Source: Streptosporangiaceae bacterium (lineage in GTDB: Bacteria; Actinomycetota; Actinomycetes; Streptosporangiales; Streptosporangiaceae). From it: a stretch of 9,943 bases of DNA. The notes below the pieces were generated by a model that was given only the letters and a program-made list of their open reading frames with translations, was not told the origin of the DNA and did not search any database. Shown one piece after another: positions 1 to 5,659 of the stretch; positions within the stretch are counted from its first letter, which is position 1, and every line of letters begins with the position of its first letter. The stretch is from positions 1 through 9,943 of the forward strand of contig JASHXW010000406.1 of the NCBI GenBank assembly GCA_030043395.1, written 5' to 3'. A program made the translations under genes and the position numbers.

Positions 1-172
1 GGTAGCACAGCGACTTGCCGCCTCCGGTCGGCATCAGGACCAGCGCGTCGCCGCCGCCGATGACGTGCTCGATGGCCTCGCGCTGGAAGCCGCGGTAGGA
101 GTCGTAGCCGAAGACCCGCCGGAGCACCGCAGTTGCCGGGGAATAGTCGGGTCCGGCGCCTGGCGATGACAT
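1..172 (-). CDS. recQ: RecQ-family ATP-dependent DNA helicase, N-terminal fragment
   Basis: RecQ helicases are 3'-5' superfamily 2 DNA helicases acting in recombination and replication-fork repair. Only the first 57 codons are in the window; the gene runs off the left edge. The visible protein starts MSSPGAGPDYSP and continues into VFGYDSYRGFQREAIEHV, which is the RecQ motif 0 region (F-G-x-x-x-x-R-x-x-Q, binding adenine), then GGGDALVLMPTGGGKSLCY, which is motif I (Walker A, GGGKS) in its RecQ-specific form. The ATG at 172-170 is chosen because an in-frame TAG lies four codons upstream (184-182). No Shine-Dalgarno sequence precedes it, and a TAGACT hexamer ends six bases upstream, which suggests a leaderless transcript. 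The gene is divergent from the aminotransferase. The short GTGA-free visible stretch does not show whether the RQC or HRDC domains are present. Family assignment is firm; complete domain layout is unknown. Confidence 0.93.
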   Translation of the reverse strand, partial: MSSPGAGPDYSPATAVLRRVFGYDSYRGFQREAIEHVIGGGDALVLMPTGGGKSLCY

Positions 173-178
173 CGCGCC

Positions 179-184
179 AGTCTA
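179..184 (-). promoter_or_regulatory. Candidate -10 element for leaderless recQ transcript
   Basis: On the minus strand TAGACT (fits TAnnnT, 4 of 6 to TATAAT) is followed by exactly six bases (GGCGCG) and then the recQ ATG. This spacing places transcription initiation at or next to the start codon, as in many actinobacterial leaderless genes. No convincing -35 hexamer is seen. Confidence 0.4.
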
Positions 185-212
185 GGCGCCACCACCCGCG
201 GACGCCGGCCGA

Positions 213-240
213 TAGACCTGGTGATCATGAGCGCGATAAT
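213..240 (+). promoter_or_regulatory. Candidate sigma-70-type promoter for the aminotransferase operon
   Basis: TAGACC (213-218, 4 of 6 to TTGACA) and GATAAT (235-240, 5 of 6 to TATAAT) are separated by 16 bases. Initiation near 247 would give a leader of about 37 bases carrying the GGAGG ribosome site of the gene at 284. The rest of the 173-283 divergent spacer shows no other clear element apart from the recQ -10 candidate. Confidence 0.45.
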
Positions 241-283
241 TCTGGCCAGACCGGATTCCGTAGGCAAGGCCGGAGGTCACATC

Positions 284-1678
284 ATGTCGGACAGCCAGCG
301 TGCGGGCCAGCTAGCGGGACCCGAGCCGATCGACGCGGACCGGCTAAGCCGGCTGATCGACCGGGAGCGGCAGCACTATGCCACCCTGCACCCAACCTCG
401 CAACGCGCCTACTCGCAGGCCGGCGCGCACCTGCTTGGCGGCGTCCCGATGACCTGGATGCGGATGTGGCCCGGTGGCTTTCCGCTGTACCTTGCGACCG
501 CGCACGGCGCGCGCCTGACCGATCTCGACGGGAACACGTTCGCCGACTTCTGCCTCGGCGACACCGGAGCGATGGCCGGCCACTCCCCCGGTCCGGCGCA
601 GGCCGCAGTAGCTCGTCGCTTCGGCGAGCTCGGCGGGGCCACGACCATGCTCCCGACCGAGGACGCCGCCTGGGTCGGCGCGGAGCTGGCGCGCAGGTTC
701 GGTCCCACGCACTGGAGCTTCACGCTGTCGGCGACCGACGCCAACCGCTGGGCACTGCGAATCGCACGGCAGATCACCGGACGGCCTAAGGCGGCGGTGT
801 TCTCCTACTGCTACCACGGCAGCGTGGACGAGTCGTTCGTCATCGCCACCCCGCATGGCGCGCAGAGCCGGCCGGGCAACACCGGCGCGCCGGTGGACCC
901 TGCTCTGACCACCCGCGTGGCTGAGTTCAATGACCTCGATGGGCTGGAGCGCGAGCTCGCGCACCGCGATGTCGCGGCGCTGCTGATGGAGCCGGCCCTC
1001 ACCAACGTCGGCATCGTGCTGCCCGAGCCCGGCTACCTCGCGGCAGTCCGGGAGCTGACCAGGAGCTACGGGACGCTGCTGATCAACGACGAGACGCATA
1101 CTTTCAGCGCCGGACCAGGTGGGTGCACCAGAGCCTGGAACCTCGAGCCTGACATCGTGACAATCGGGAAGTCGATCGGCGGTGGCATCCCCTGCGGAGG
1201 GTTCGGGCTGTCGGCCGAGCTTGCCGAGTCGATCCTGGCCGACGAGTCGGCGGACATCGTCGACACCGGTGGCGTCGGCGGCACGCTTGCTGGCAACGCG
1301 CTGTCAGTCGCCGCGATGCGGCTGACGCTGGATCAGGTGCTCACCGATGACGCCTTCGCTTCGATGATCGACCTGGCCGACCGGTTCACCGCTGGGGTGC
1401 GCGGCGTGATCGAGACGCGACGGCTGCCTTGGTGCATCGTGCAGCTCGGCGCCCGCGCCGAGTACCGCTTCTGCCCCGAACCGCCGCGGACGGGCGGCGA
1501 GTCGCAGGCCGCGGCGGACCCGGCTCTGGATGAGTACCTGCACCTGTACATGGCGAACCGCGGCGTGCTGATCACGCCGTTTCACAACATGGCGCTGATG
1601 TGCCCGGCCACAACGGAGGCCGATGTGGACGCCCATACCGCGGTATTCGGCGCCGCCGCCGATGAACTGATTGACTAG
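284..1678 (+). CDS. Class III (glutamate-1-semialdehyde aminomutase-like) PLP-dependent aminotransferase
   Basis: This 464-residue fold-type I PLP enzyme is predicted to be cytosolic; the substrate is unknown. Visible family landmarks are an entry strand with LDGN (82-85) and GH at 99-100, the phosphate-cup segment LSATDAN (148-154), the cofactor-stacking YHG (177-179), NDE with Asp269 for the pyridine nitrogen, the Schiff-base lysine Lys296 in IGKSIGGGIP, and GGTLAGNAL (332-340), where Thr334 would reach the phosphate of the partner subunit. It resembles GSA aminomutase (HemL) but departs from it in the cup (SATDA instead of SGTEA) and around Asp269 (NDETHTF instead of FDEV), so it is probably not the tetrapyrrole enzyme. 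The start at 284 is preferred over 221 because GGAGG (272-276) lies seven bases upstream. It heads a run of closely spaced genes with an LLM oxidoreductase, hinting at an amino-acid or amine pathway, which is inference. Confidence 0.88.
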   Translation: MSDSQRAGQLAGPEPIDADRLSRLIDRERQHYATLHPTSQRAYSQAGAHLLGGVPMTWMRMWPGGFPLYLATAHGARLTDLDGNTFADFCLGDTGAMAGHSPGPAQAAVARRFGELGGATTMLPTEDAAWVGAELARRFGPTHWSFTLSATDANRWALRIARQITGRPKAAVFSYCYHGSVDESFVIATPHGAQSRPGNTGAPVDPALTTRVAEFNDLDGLERELAHRDVAALLMEPALTNVGIVLPEPGYLAAVRELTRSYGTLLINDETHTFSAGPGGCTRAWNLEPDIVTIGKSIGGGIPCGGFGLSAELAESILADESADIVDTGGVGGTLAGNALSVAAMRLTLDQVLTDDAFASMIDLADRFTAGVRGVIETRRLPWCIVQLGARAEYRFCPEPPRTGGESQAAADPALDEYLHLYMANRGVLITPFHNMALMCPATTEADVDAHTAVFGAAADELID

Positions 1679-1683
1679 GCGCC

Positions 1684-2151
1684 ATGACGGAGCAGAACGA
1701 CGACGAGGCCCAGCGGAAGCTGAGCAAGCAGATCTTCAACCAGGCGTGGGAACTCATCGACAACCCGGAGCGGACTCCGGAGCAGGACCGCCTGATGCTG
1801 ATCACCGCGTGCGCGGCTTGGTGGCACTGGGACAAGGTCGGCACCGAGCAGAACAGGGCTATCTCCGACTGGCAGGTCGGCCACGTCGCGAGCCTGCTCG
1901 GCTACGGTGACCTCGCGCTTGAGTTCGCTAGTTCCGCCATGGAGCGGACTGCCGCTGGCGACATGCCCGACTGGATGCGTGCGTCCGCCCTGGAGGGGCT
2001 AGCCCGGGCGCACGCGGCCGCAGGCAACCAGCCCGAGCGGGACGATTACCTGCGAATGGCGCGCGAGGCGCTCGACGACATCAGCGAGCAAGGCGAGCGC
2101 GAAATGATCGCCGGCCAGATCGATACAGTCCCTGACGTAACCGCCGGTTAG
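1684..2151 (+). CDS. Uncharacterised conserved helical-repeat (TPR-like) protein
   Basis: This 155-residue acidic, all-helical soluble protein has no signal peptide or membrane segment. It begins five bases after the aminotransferase stop and lacks a clear Shine-Dalgarno sequence, which fits translational coupling. Residues 38-70 hold a tryptophan-rich stretch (AAWWHWDKVGTEQNRAI, then DWQVGHV). Residues 98-133 look like a TPR-type helix pair (ASALEGLARAHAAAGN followed by RDDYLRMAREALDDI). From memory this matches a widespread bacterial family of unknown function in which a HWxxVGT-x-x-N-x-x-x-x-x-WQ core is followed by an EALARAHA-x-AG repeat. No catalytic motif is seen. A role as a protein-binding or regulatory partner of the neighbouring enzymes is only a guess. 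Confidence 0.75.
   Translation: MTEQNDDEAQRKLSKQIFNQAWELIDNPERTPEQDRLMLITACAAWWHWDKVGTEQNRAISDWQVGHVASLLGYGDLALEFASSAMERTAAGDMPDWMRASALEGLARAHAAAGNQPERDDYLRMAREALDDISEQGEREMIAGQIDTVPDVTAG
2138..2150. repeat. 13-bp perfect palindrome TAACCGCCGGTTA at gene junction
   Basis: Two six-base arms surround a central C, overlapping the stop of the helical-repeat gene and lying 35 bases upstream of the oxidoreductase start. It could be an operator or a minor RNA hairpin. A six-base-arm palindrome is expected by chance a few times in 10 kb, so the call is weak. Confidence 0.25.
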
Positions 2152-2185
2152 CCTGGCAGCCGTTGCCTGACAGAAAGGTGCTTTC

Positions 2186-3031
2186 ATGCGCTTCGCGGTC
2201 AAGACCAGGCCCGAGCACCAGACCTGGGCGGAGATGCGCGCGGTGTGGCTGGCCGCAGACGAGATCGAGCTGTTCGAGTCGGCCTGGAACTGGGACCATT
2301 TCTATCCGCTGACCGGCGACCATACTGGCCCGAACCTGGAAGGCTGGACGATGCTCGCCGCGCTGGCCGAGGCGACCAGCCGGATCCGGATTGGCTGCCA
2401 GGTCAGCGGCATGATCTACCGGCATCCCGCGGTCATGGCGAACATGGCCGCGACCACGGACGTGATCTCCGGCGGGCGGCTCGAGCTGGGGCTCGGTGCG
2501 GGCTGGAATCAGCAGGAATGCGACGCGTACGGAATCGAGCTGCCGCCGTTGCGCGAGCGATTCGACCGGTTCGACGAGGGCGTCGAGGCCATCGTGGCGC
2601 TGCTGACCCAGCCGACCACGAACGTCGCCGGTCGCTATGTCCAGCTCACGAACGCCTACTGCGAGCCGAAGCCAGTGCAGCGCCCGCATCCGCCGATCAC
2701 CATCGGCGGGAAGGGCAGGAAGCGGACGCTGCGGACCACGGCGCGATGGGCGCAGCAGTGGAACGCGATCACCGCGAACCCGCAGGAGTGGCTCGACCTG
2801 AAGCAGACGCTGCTCGAGCACTGTTCCGACCTCGGGCGCGACAAGGCCGAGATCACCTGCTCGGTCAACGTCAGGCTGGATGGCGAGAGCGAGGCCGACA
2901 TCGACGCGGTGTGCAAGGACATCGAGGGATACCGGGCCGCTGGCGCGGACATGGCCGTTATCGGCCTGCCCAACCACTGCGATCCTGGCGTGCTCGCTCC
3001 GCTGGCCAGGCGCCTGGCGGAACTCGCCTGA
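2186..3031 (+). CDS. LLM-class (luciferase-like) F420-dependent oxidoreductase
   Basis: This 281-residue TIM-barrel enzyme belongs to the bacterial luciferase-like monooxygenase superfamily. In actinomycetes this branch usually binds coenzyme F420, but FMN cannot be excluded from sequence. Visible signatures are ATSRIRIG (64-71) leading to a strand, [17 protein letters not shown] (95-111), which is the family hallmark near the cofactor, [10 protein letters not shown] (125-134), and [13 protein letters not shown] (169-181), which lines the phosphate side of the flavin site. The start ATG has AGAAAGG (2172-2178) seven bases upstream. It lies 34 bases after the helical-repeat gene and 16 bases before rnhA, probably in one transcript. 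A paralogue is encoded on the minus strand at 8596-9528. The substrate is unknown. Confidence 0.9.
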   Translation: MRFAVKTRPEHQTWAEMRAVWLAADEIELFESAWNWDHFYPLTGDHTGPNLEGWTMLAALAEATSRIRIGCQVSGMIYRHPAVMANMAATTDVISGGRLELGLGAGWNQQECDAYGIELPPLRERFDRFDEGVEAIVALLTQPTTNVAGRYVQLTNAYCEPKPVQRPHPPITIGGKGRKRTLRTTARWAQQWNAITANPQEWLDLKQTLLEHCSDLGRDKAEITCSVNVRLDGESEADIDAVCKDIEGYRAAGADMAVIGLPNHCDPGVLAPLARRLAELA

Positions 3032-3047
3032 CCGCGCCCATCACGCC

Positions 3048-3518
3048 ATGGCCGAGAGCAAGAGCACACCCGGTGAGATCGTGGAGATCTACACCGACGG
3101 CGCCTGCTCGGGCAATCCTGGCCCGGGAGGCTGGGGCGCGGTGCTGATGTACGGCTCGCGGGAGAAGGAGATCTGCGGCGGCGAGCCCGGCGGGACCACG
3201 AACAACCGGATGGAGCTGATGGCCGCCATCCGGGCGCTGGAGGCGCTGACCCGCCCGTCGGTCGTGCGCCTGCACACCGACAGCTCCTACCTGCGCAACG
3301 GGGTTACCTCCTGGCTGCCGAACTGGAAGCGCAACGGCTGGCGGACCGCGGACCGCAAGCCGGTAAAGAACGCCGACTTGTGGCAGCGACTCGACACCGC
3401 GGTCGCGCGCCATCAGGTGACCTGGCTGTGGGTGAAAGGCCACGCTGGCGACCCCGGGAACGAGCGCGCCGATTCGCTGGCTAACCAGGGCATGCGCAAG
3501 GCGCGCGCCAGGATCTGA
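3048..3518 (+). CDS. rnhA: Ribonuclease HI
   Basis: RNase HI cuts the RNA strand of RNA:DNA hybrids (R-loops, primers, ribonucleotide runs) using two metal ions. The 156-residue protein has the usual bacterial length. All catalytic residues are recognisable by comparison with the E. coli enzyme: Asp17 in [16 protein letters not shown], Glu56 in [11 protein letters not shown], Asp78 in HTDSSYL, His132 in KGHAGDPGN and Asp142 in ERADSLA. The basic handle-like segment is present ([18 protein letters not shown], 91-108). The ATG at 3048 is chosen because conserved sequence begins soon after it; the open frame continues upstream, but that part is the out-of-frame shadow of the oxidoreductase gene. 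No strong Shine-Dalgarno is visible, and it starts 16 bases after the upstream stop, so coupled translation is likely. A LigD-type polymerase gene follows. Confidence 0.97.
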   Translation: MAESKSTPGEIVEIYTDGACSGNPGPGGWGAVLMYGSREKEICGGEPGGTTNNRMELMAAIRALEALTRPSVVRLHTDSSYLRNGVTSWLPNWKRNGWRTADRKPVKNADLWQRLDTAVARHQVTWLWVKGHAGDPGNERADSLANQGMRKARARI

Positions 3519-3541
3519 CGGGCTGCCACAAGGCGGTTGGT

Positions 3542-3547
3542 TATGGT
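3542..3547 (+). promoter_or_regulatory. Candidate -10 element for leaderless LigD-type polymerase transcript
   Basis: TATGGT (4 of 6 to TATAAT) ends six bases (GACGTC) before the ATG at 3554, the spacing expected for leaderless initiation. There is only a weak AAGGCGG far upstream (3530-3536) as a ribosome site. No good -35 hexamer is visible, so read-through from rnhA is an alternative. Confidence 0.35.
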
Positions 3548-3553
3548 GACGTC

Positions 3554-4966
3554 ATGGCCGATCCGAAGGAGACCATCGAGGTCTCCGGGCGCCAGGTGAC
3601 GATCACGAATCCGGGAAAAGTCTATTTTCCCGCAAACGCAGTCACCAAGCTGGATGTTGTCCGCTATTACCTTGCCGTCGCCGACGGTGCCCTGCGCGGC
3701 GTTGCGGGCCGGCCAATGGTGCTCAAGCGCTATGTGCACGGAGCCGACGGAGAGGCCTTCTTCCAGAAGCGGGCGCCGTCATCGCGGCCGGACTGGATCC
3801 AGACCGTCGAACTGCGTTTCCCGTCCGGCCGCAGCGCGGAGGAGGTGGTAGTCACCGACGCCGCCGGGCTCGCCTGGGTTGCGAACCTCGGCTGCATCGA
3901 CCTCAACCCGCACCCGGTGCTCGCCTCACGCCTGGATTACCCCGACGAGCTGAGAGTGGACCTGGACCCCGTCCCGGGAATCGCATACCAGCAGATACTC
4001 GACGTGGCGGTGGTCGCGCGGGAGGCCATGTCTGACTTCGGGCTGATCGCATGGCCGAAGACGTCAGGTTCACGGGGCTTTCATATCTACGCCAGGATCG
4101 AGCCGCGCTGGACCTTCGCGCAGGTGCGGGCCTGCGCCGTCGCCCTCGCCAGGGAGATCGAGCGTCGTGCCCCTGATATCGCGACCTCGAGATGGTGGAA
4201 GGAAGAGCGGCACGGCGTCTTCATCGACTACAACCAGAACGCCAAGGACAGGACGGTGGCCAGCGCATACTCCATCAGGCCGGTCCCGCTCGCCCGGGTG
4301 TCGACGCCCCTGACCTGGGACGAGGTCCCTGGCTGTGACCCTGACGCCTTCACTATCCGCACGGTGCCGCAGCGGCTGGCGTGCATGGGGGACCCATGGG
4401 CCGGCATCGACGCGGCCGCAGGCTCGCTCGAGCCACTGCTCGGCCTGGCCGAGCGCGACAAGCAAGCCGGGCTGCCCGACGCCCCGTGGCCGCCGCACTT
4501 CACCAAGGCCGACGGCGAGGCGCCGCGAGTGCAGCCGTCCAAGCGCCGGCCTGCCGCGCGGAGCGGACCGGAGGGCCCTGGCGGCACGAGCCCGGCCCAG
4601 AGTGGCGCGGTCGCCCCGGCGGCGCCCGGCAAGAGCTACGGGGCAAGCGGCAGGCGCCGGACGACCATGCCGCTGATCGAGGTCGCGCGGGCGGCTAGCC
4701 AGGCGCAGGCGCTGGCCGGCCTGGACCGCTGGAAGCAGCGGCACCCGCAGGTCGCCGCGCTGCTGGAGCCCGCCGACATCCTGGTCGACTCGATGCGCGG
4801 GCGCTCGTCCACCTGGACCAGGATCCGGCTCAACCTGCGCAACGTTCCCGCAGATCAGCGCCCCGGGCAAGAGGAACTCGAAGTCGACTACGACCCCTGG
4901 GCTGGCATCGGGGATTCAGCAACTCCTCAGGCAAAACAGAGACGCGATGATTCACCCCGGAGTTGA
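3554..4966 (+). CDS. Stand-alone LigD-type DNA polymerase/primase (PolDom, archaeo-eukaryotic primase fold)
   Basis: This 470-residue protein carries the polymerase domain found in bacterial NHEJ ligase LigD, without ligase or phosphoesterase domains. Such enzymes fill in ends and gaps and favour ribonucleotides. The catalytic domain spans about residues 8-300: NPGKVYFP (19-26), the metal-binding DLD at Asp136/Asp138, KTSGSRGFHIY (169-179) with the catalytic His177, and HGVFIDYNQNAKDRTVASAYS (split across 220-240), where Asp225 is the third metal ligand. A Pro/Ala/Gly/Arg-rich linker (about 322-368) leads to a further conserved-looking C-terminal segment (about 369-450: TTMPLIEVARA, then a helix with DRWKQRHP, then a strand-rich end with YDPWAG). 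This layout recalls the separate LigD-Pol paralogues of mycobacteria. No Ku or ligase gene is in the window. It follows rnhA by 35 bases on the same strand. Confidence 0.9.
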   Translation: MADPKETIEVSGRQVTITNPGKVYFPANAVTKLDVVRYYLAVADGALRGVAGRPMVLKRYVHGADGEAFFQKRAPSSRPDWIQTVELRFPSGRSAEEVVVTDAAGLAWVANLGCIDLNPHPVLASRLDYPDELRVDLDPVPGIAYQQILDVAVVAREAMSDFGLIAWPKTSGSRGFHIYARIEPRWTFAQVRACAVALAREIERRAPDIATSRWWKEERHGVFIDYNQNAKDRTVASAYSIRPVPLARVSTPLTWDEVPGCDPDAFTIRTVPQRLACMGDPWAGIDAAAGSLEPLLGLAERDKQAGLPDAPWPPHFTKADGEAPRVQPSKRRPAARSGPEGPGGTSPAQSGAVAPAAPGKSYGASGRRRTTMPLIEVARAASQAQALAGLDRWKQRHPQVAALLEPADILVDSMRGRSSTWTRIRLNLRNVPADQRPGQEELEVDYDPWAGIGDSATPQAKQRRDDSPRS

Positions 4967-4978
4967 CGCGGGCATAAT
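4951..4978 (+). promoter_or_regulatory. Candidate promoter for leaderless Mtb12-like lipoprotein gene
   Basis: TTCACC (4951-4956, 4 of 6 to TTGACA), a 16-base spacer and CATAAT (4973-4978, 5 of 6 to TATAAT) are followed by six bases and the ATG at 4985. The -35 element lies inside the last codons of the polymerase gene. No Shine-Dalgarno sequence precedes the ATG, in agreement with leaderless translation. Confidence 0.5.
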
Positions 4979-4984
4979 GTTGTT

Positions 4985-5530
4985 ATGGTAAGTATGCATT
5001 TTCGCGAATCGCGCACCGCGCTCACCGCGGCGCTTATCGTTACCCTCGGTCTCGTCGTAACCGCGTGTAGTAGCAGCACCAGTCCAAGCACGAAAGCTTC
5101 TACGCCCGCGCACACCTCGACACCCACCTCGACGCCTACGTCGTCGGGCGAGCCGACCACTGGATCCGGGGCGGTCGCGGCGATCGAGGCGAACTGGGCG
5201 ACCTTCTTCGATGCCAAGTCGCCTAACCCACGCCGGATCGCGCTGCTGCAGGATGGGACGGAATTCACCGCCGTCATCAATGCGCAGTCCAAGTCGCTGC
5301 TGGCCAAAGAGGCCACCTCGAAGGCCACGGCTGTCAGCCTGACCGGTACCAGCCAGGCAGCGGTCACCTACGACATCCTGATCAACGGCAGCGCGGTGCT
5401 GAAGGACCAGCACGGCGTGGCGGTTTACCAGGACGGCGTGTGGAAGGTGGGGCTCGTGAGCTTCTGCGGCCTGCTGAAGCTCGAGAACAACAACAAGACA
5501 TCGGGGCTGCCGGCGGCCTGCAAGGGGTAA
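4985..5530 (+). CDS. Secreted lipoprotein with Mtb12-like (NTF2-like) C-terminal domain
   Basis: The 181-residue product has a type II signal peptide: basic n-region (HFRESR), hydrophobic core (about 11-25) and lipobox VTAC with Cys28 as the lipidation site. A Ser/Thr/Pro linker (29-60) would span the outer face of the membrane. Residues 63-170 (AVAAIEANWATFF, then VTYDILINGSAVL, then AVYQDGVWKVGLVSFCGLL) resemble the domain of the low-molecular-weight antigen Mtb12 of mycobacteria, including the aromatic QDGxWK strand and the Cys after it. Cys161 and Cys179 might form a disulfide. The molecular role of this family is not established. Met1 is used because a -10-like CATAAT lies six bases upstream; Met4 (4994) is a possible alternative start. 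The first 30 codons are less GC-rich than the neighbouring genes. Confidence 0.82.
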   Translation: MVSMHFRESRTALTAALIVTLGLVVTACSSSTSPSTKASTPAHTSTPTSTPTSSGEPTTGSGAVAAIEANWATFFDAKSPNPRRIALLQDGTEFTAVINAQSKSLLAKEATSKATAVSLTGTSQAAVTYDILINGSAVLKDQHGVAVYQDGVWKVGLVSFCGLLKLENNNKTSGLPAACKG

Positions 5531-5561
5531 GGGGGGACTAGATCGGGCATTAGGTCGTACG

Positions 5562-5567
5562 TAATCT
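5562..5567 (+). promoter_or_regulatory. Weak -10-like hexamer in the MFS leader
   Basis: TAATCT (4 of 6 to TATAAT) lies 17 bases after TAGATC (5539-5544, 3 of 6 to TTGACA). Initiation near 5575 would leave a leader of about 85 bases in front of the transporter gene. The match is modest and the position is a suggestion only. Confidence 0.25.
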
Positions 5568-5583
5568 GATCATCAAGGACGAA

Positions 5584-5640
5584 GTGACCGTTACGAACCG
5601 TCCGAACCAGCTGCAGGACGCGAATACCCCCGGACGGTAG
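5584..5640 (+). CDS. Possible leader peptide ORF upstream of the MFS gene
   Basis: A GTG at 5584 opens an 18-codon frame, MTVTNRPNQLQDANTPGR, ending in TAG at 5638-5640, 19 bases before the transporter ATG. AAGGA (5575-5579) lies four bases upstream of the GTG and could act as a ribosome site. The frame spans both arms of an inverted repeat, so its translation would change leader folding. Upstream ORFs that sense ribosome-targeting drugs are known for several resistance and efflux genes; that this is one is inference. A short ORF of this size can also arise by chance. Confidence 0.3.
   Translation: MTVTNRPNQLQDANTPGR
5597..5638. repeat. Inverted repeat ACCGTCCG / CGGACGGT in the MFS leader
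   Basis: Perfect eight-base arms at 5597-5604 and 5631-5638 are separated by 26 bases. ACCGT also occurs at 5587-5591, exactly ten bases before the copy in the left arm, so three copies of the same pentamer (two direct, one inverted) sit in the 74 bases before the transporter start. This may be a regulator-binding region or an RNA stem over the possible leader ORF. Confidence 0.4.
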
Positions 5641-5659
5641 CTGCCTAGAGAGAGGCCAG

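Noticed and set aside
221..283. Upstream ATG at 221 extending the aminotransferase by 21 residues
   Set aside because: A GGAGG ribosome site at proper distance serves the ATG at 284, and the candidate promoter -10 (235-240) lies inside the extension.
344..1099. Minus-strand open frame opposite the aminotransferase
   Set aside because: No recognisable motif; the plus strand has conserved PLP-enzyme residues throughout.
284..1678. Annotation of the aminotransferase as hemL
   Set aside because: The SGTEA cup and FDEV segments typical of GSA aminomutase are changed, and no tetrapyrrole gene is adjacent.
2081..2977. Minus-strand open frame opposite the first LLM oxidoreductase
   Set aside because: Shadow composition with no motif; the plus strand carries the LLM signatures.
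2880..3047. Upstream extension of the RNase HI frame by 56 residues
   Set aside because: It overlaps the oxidoreductase gene out of frame, is Arg/Ala/Thr-rich like a GC shadow, and RNase HI homology begins just after the ATG at 3048.
4070..4870. Minus-strand open frame opposite the LigD-type polymerase
   Set aside because: Arg/Gly/Pro/Ala-rich shadow with no motif.
4984..4989. TATGGT as the -10 element of the lipoprotein gene
   Set aside because: It overlaps the chosen start codon and is only 15 bases from TTGACG; CATAAT at 4973-4978 matches better and has leaderless spacing.
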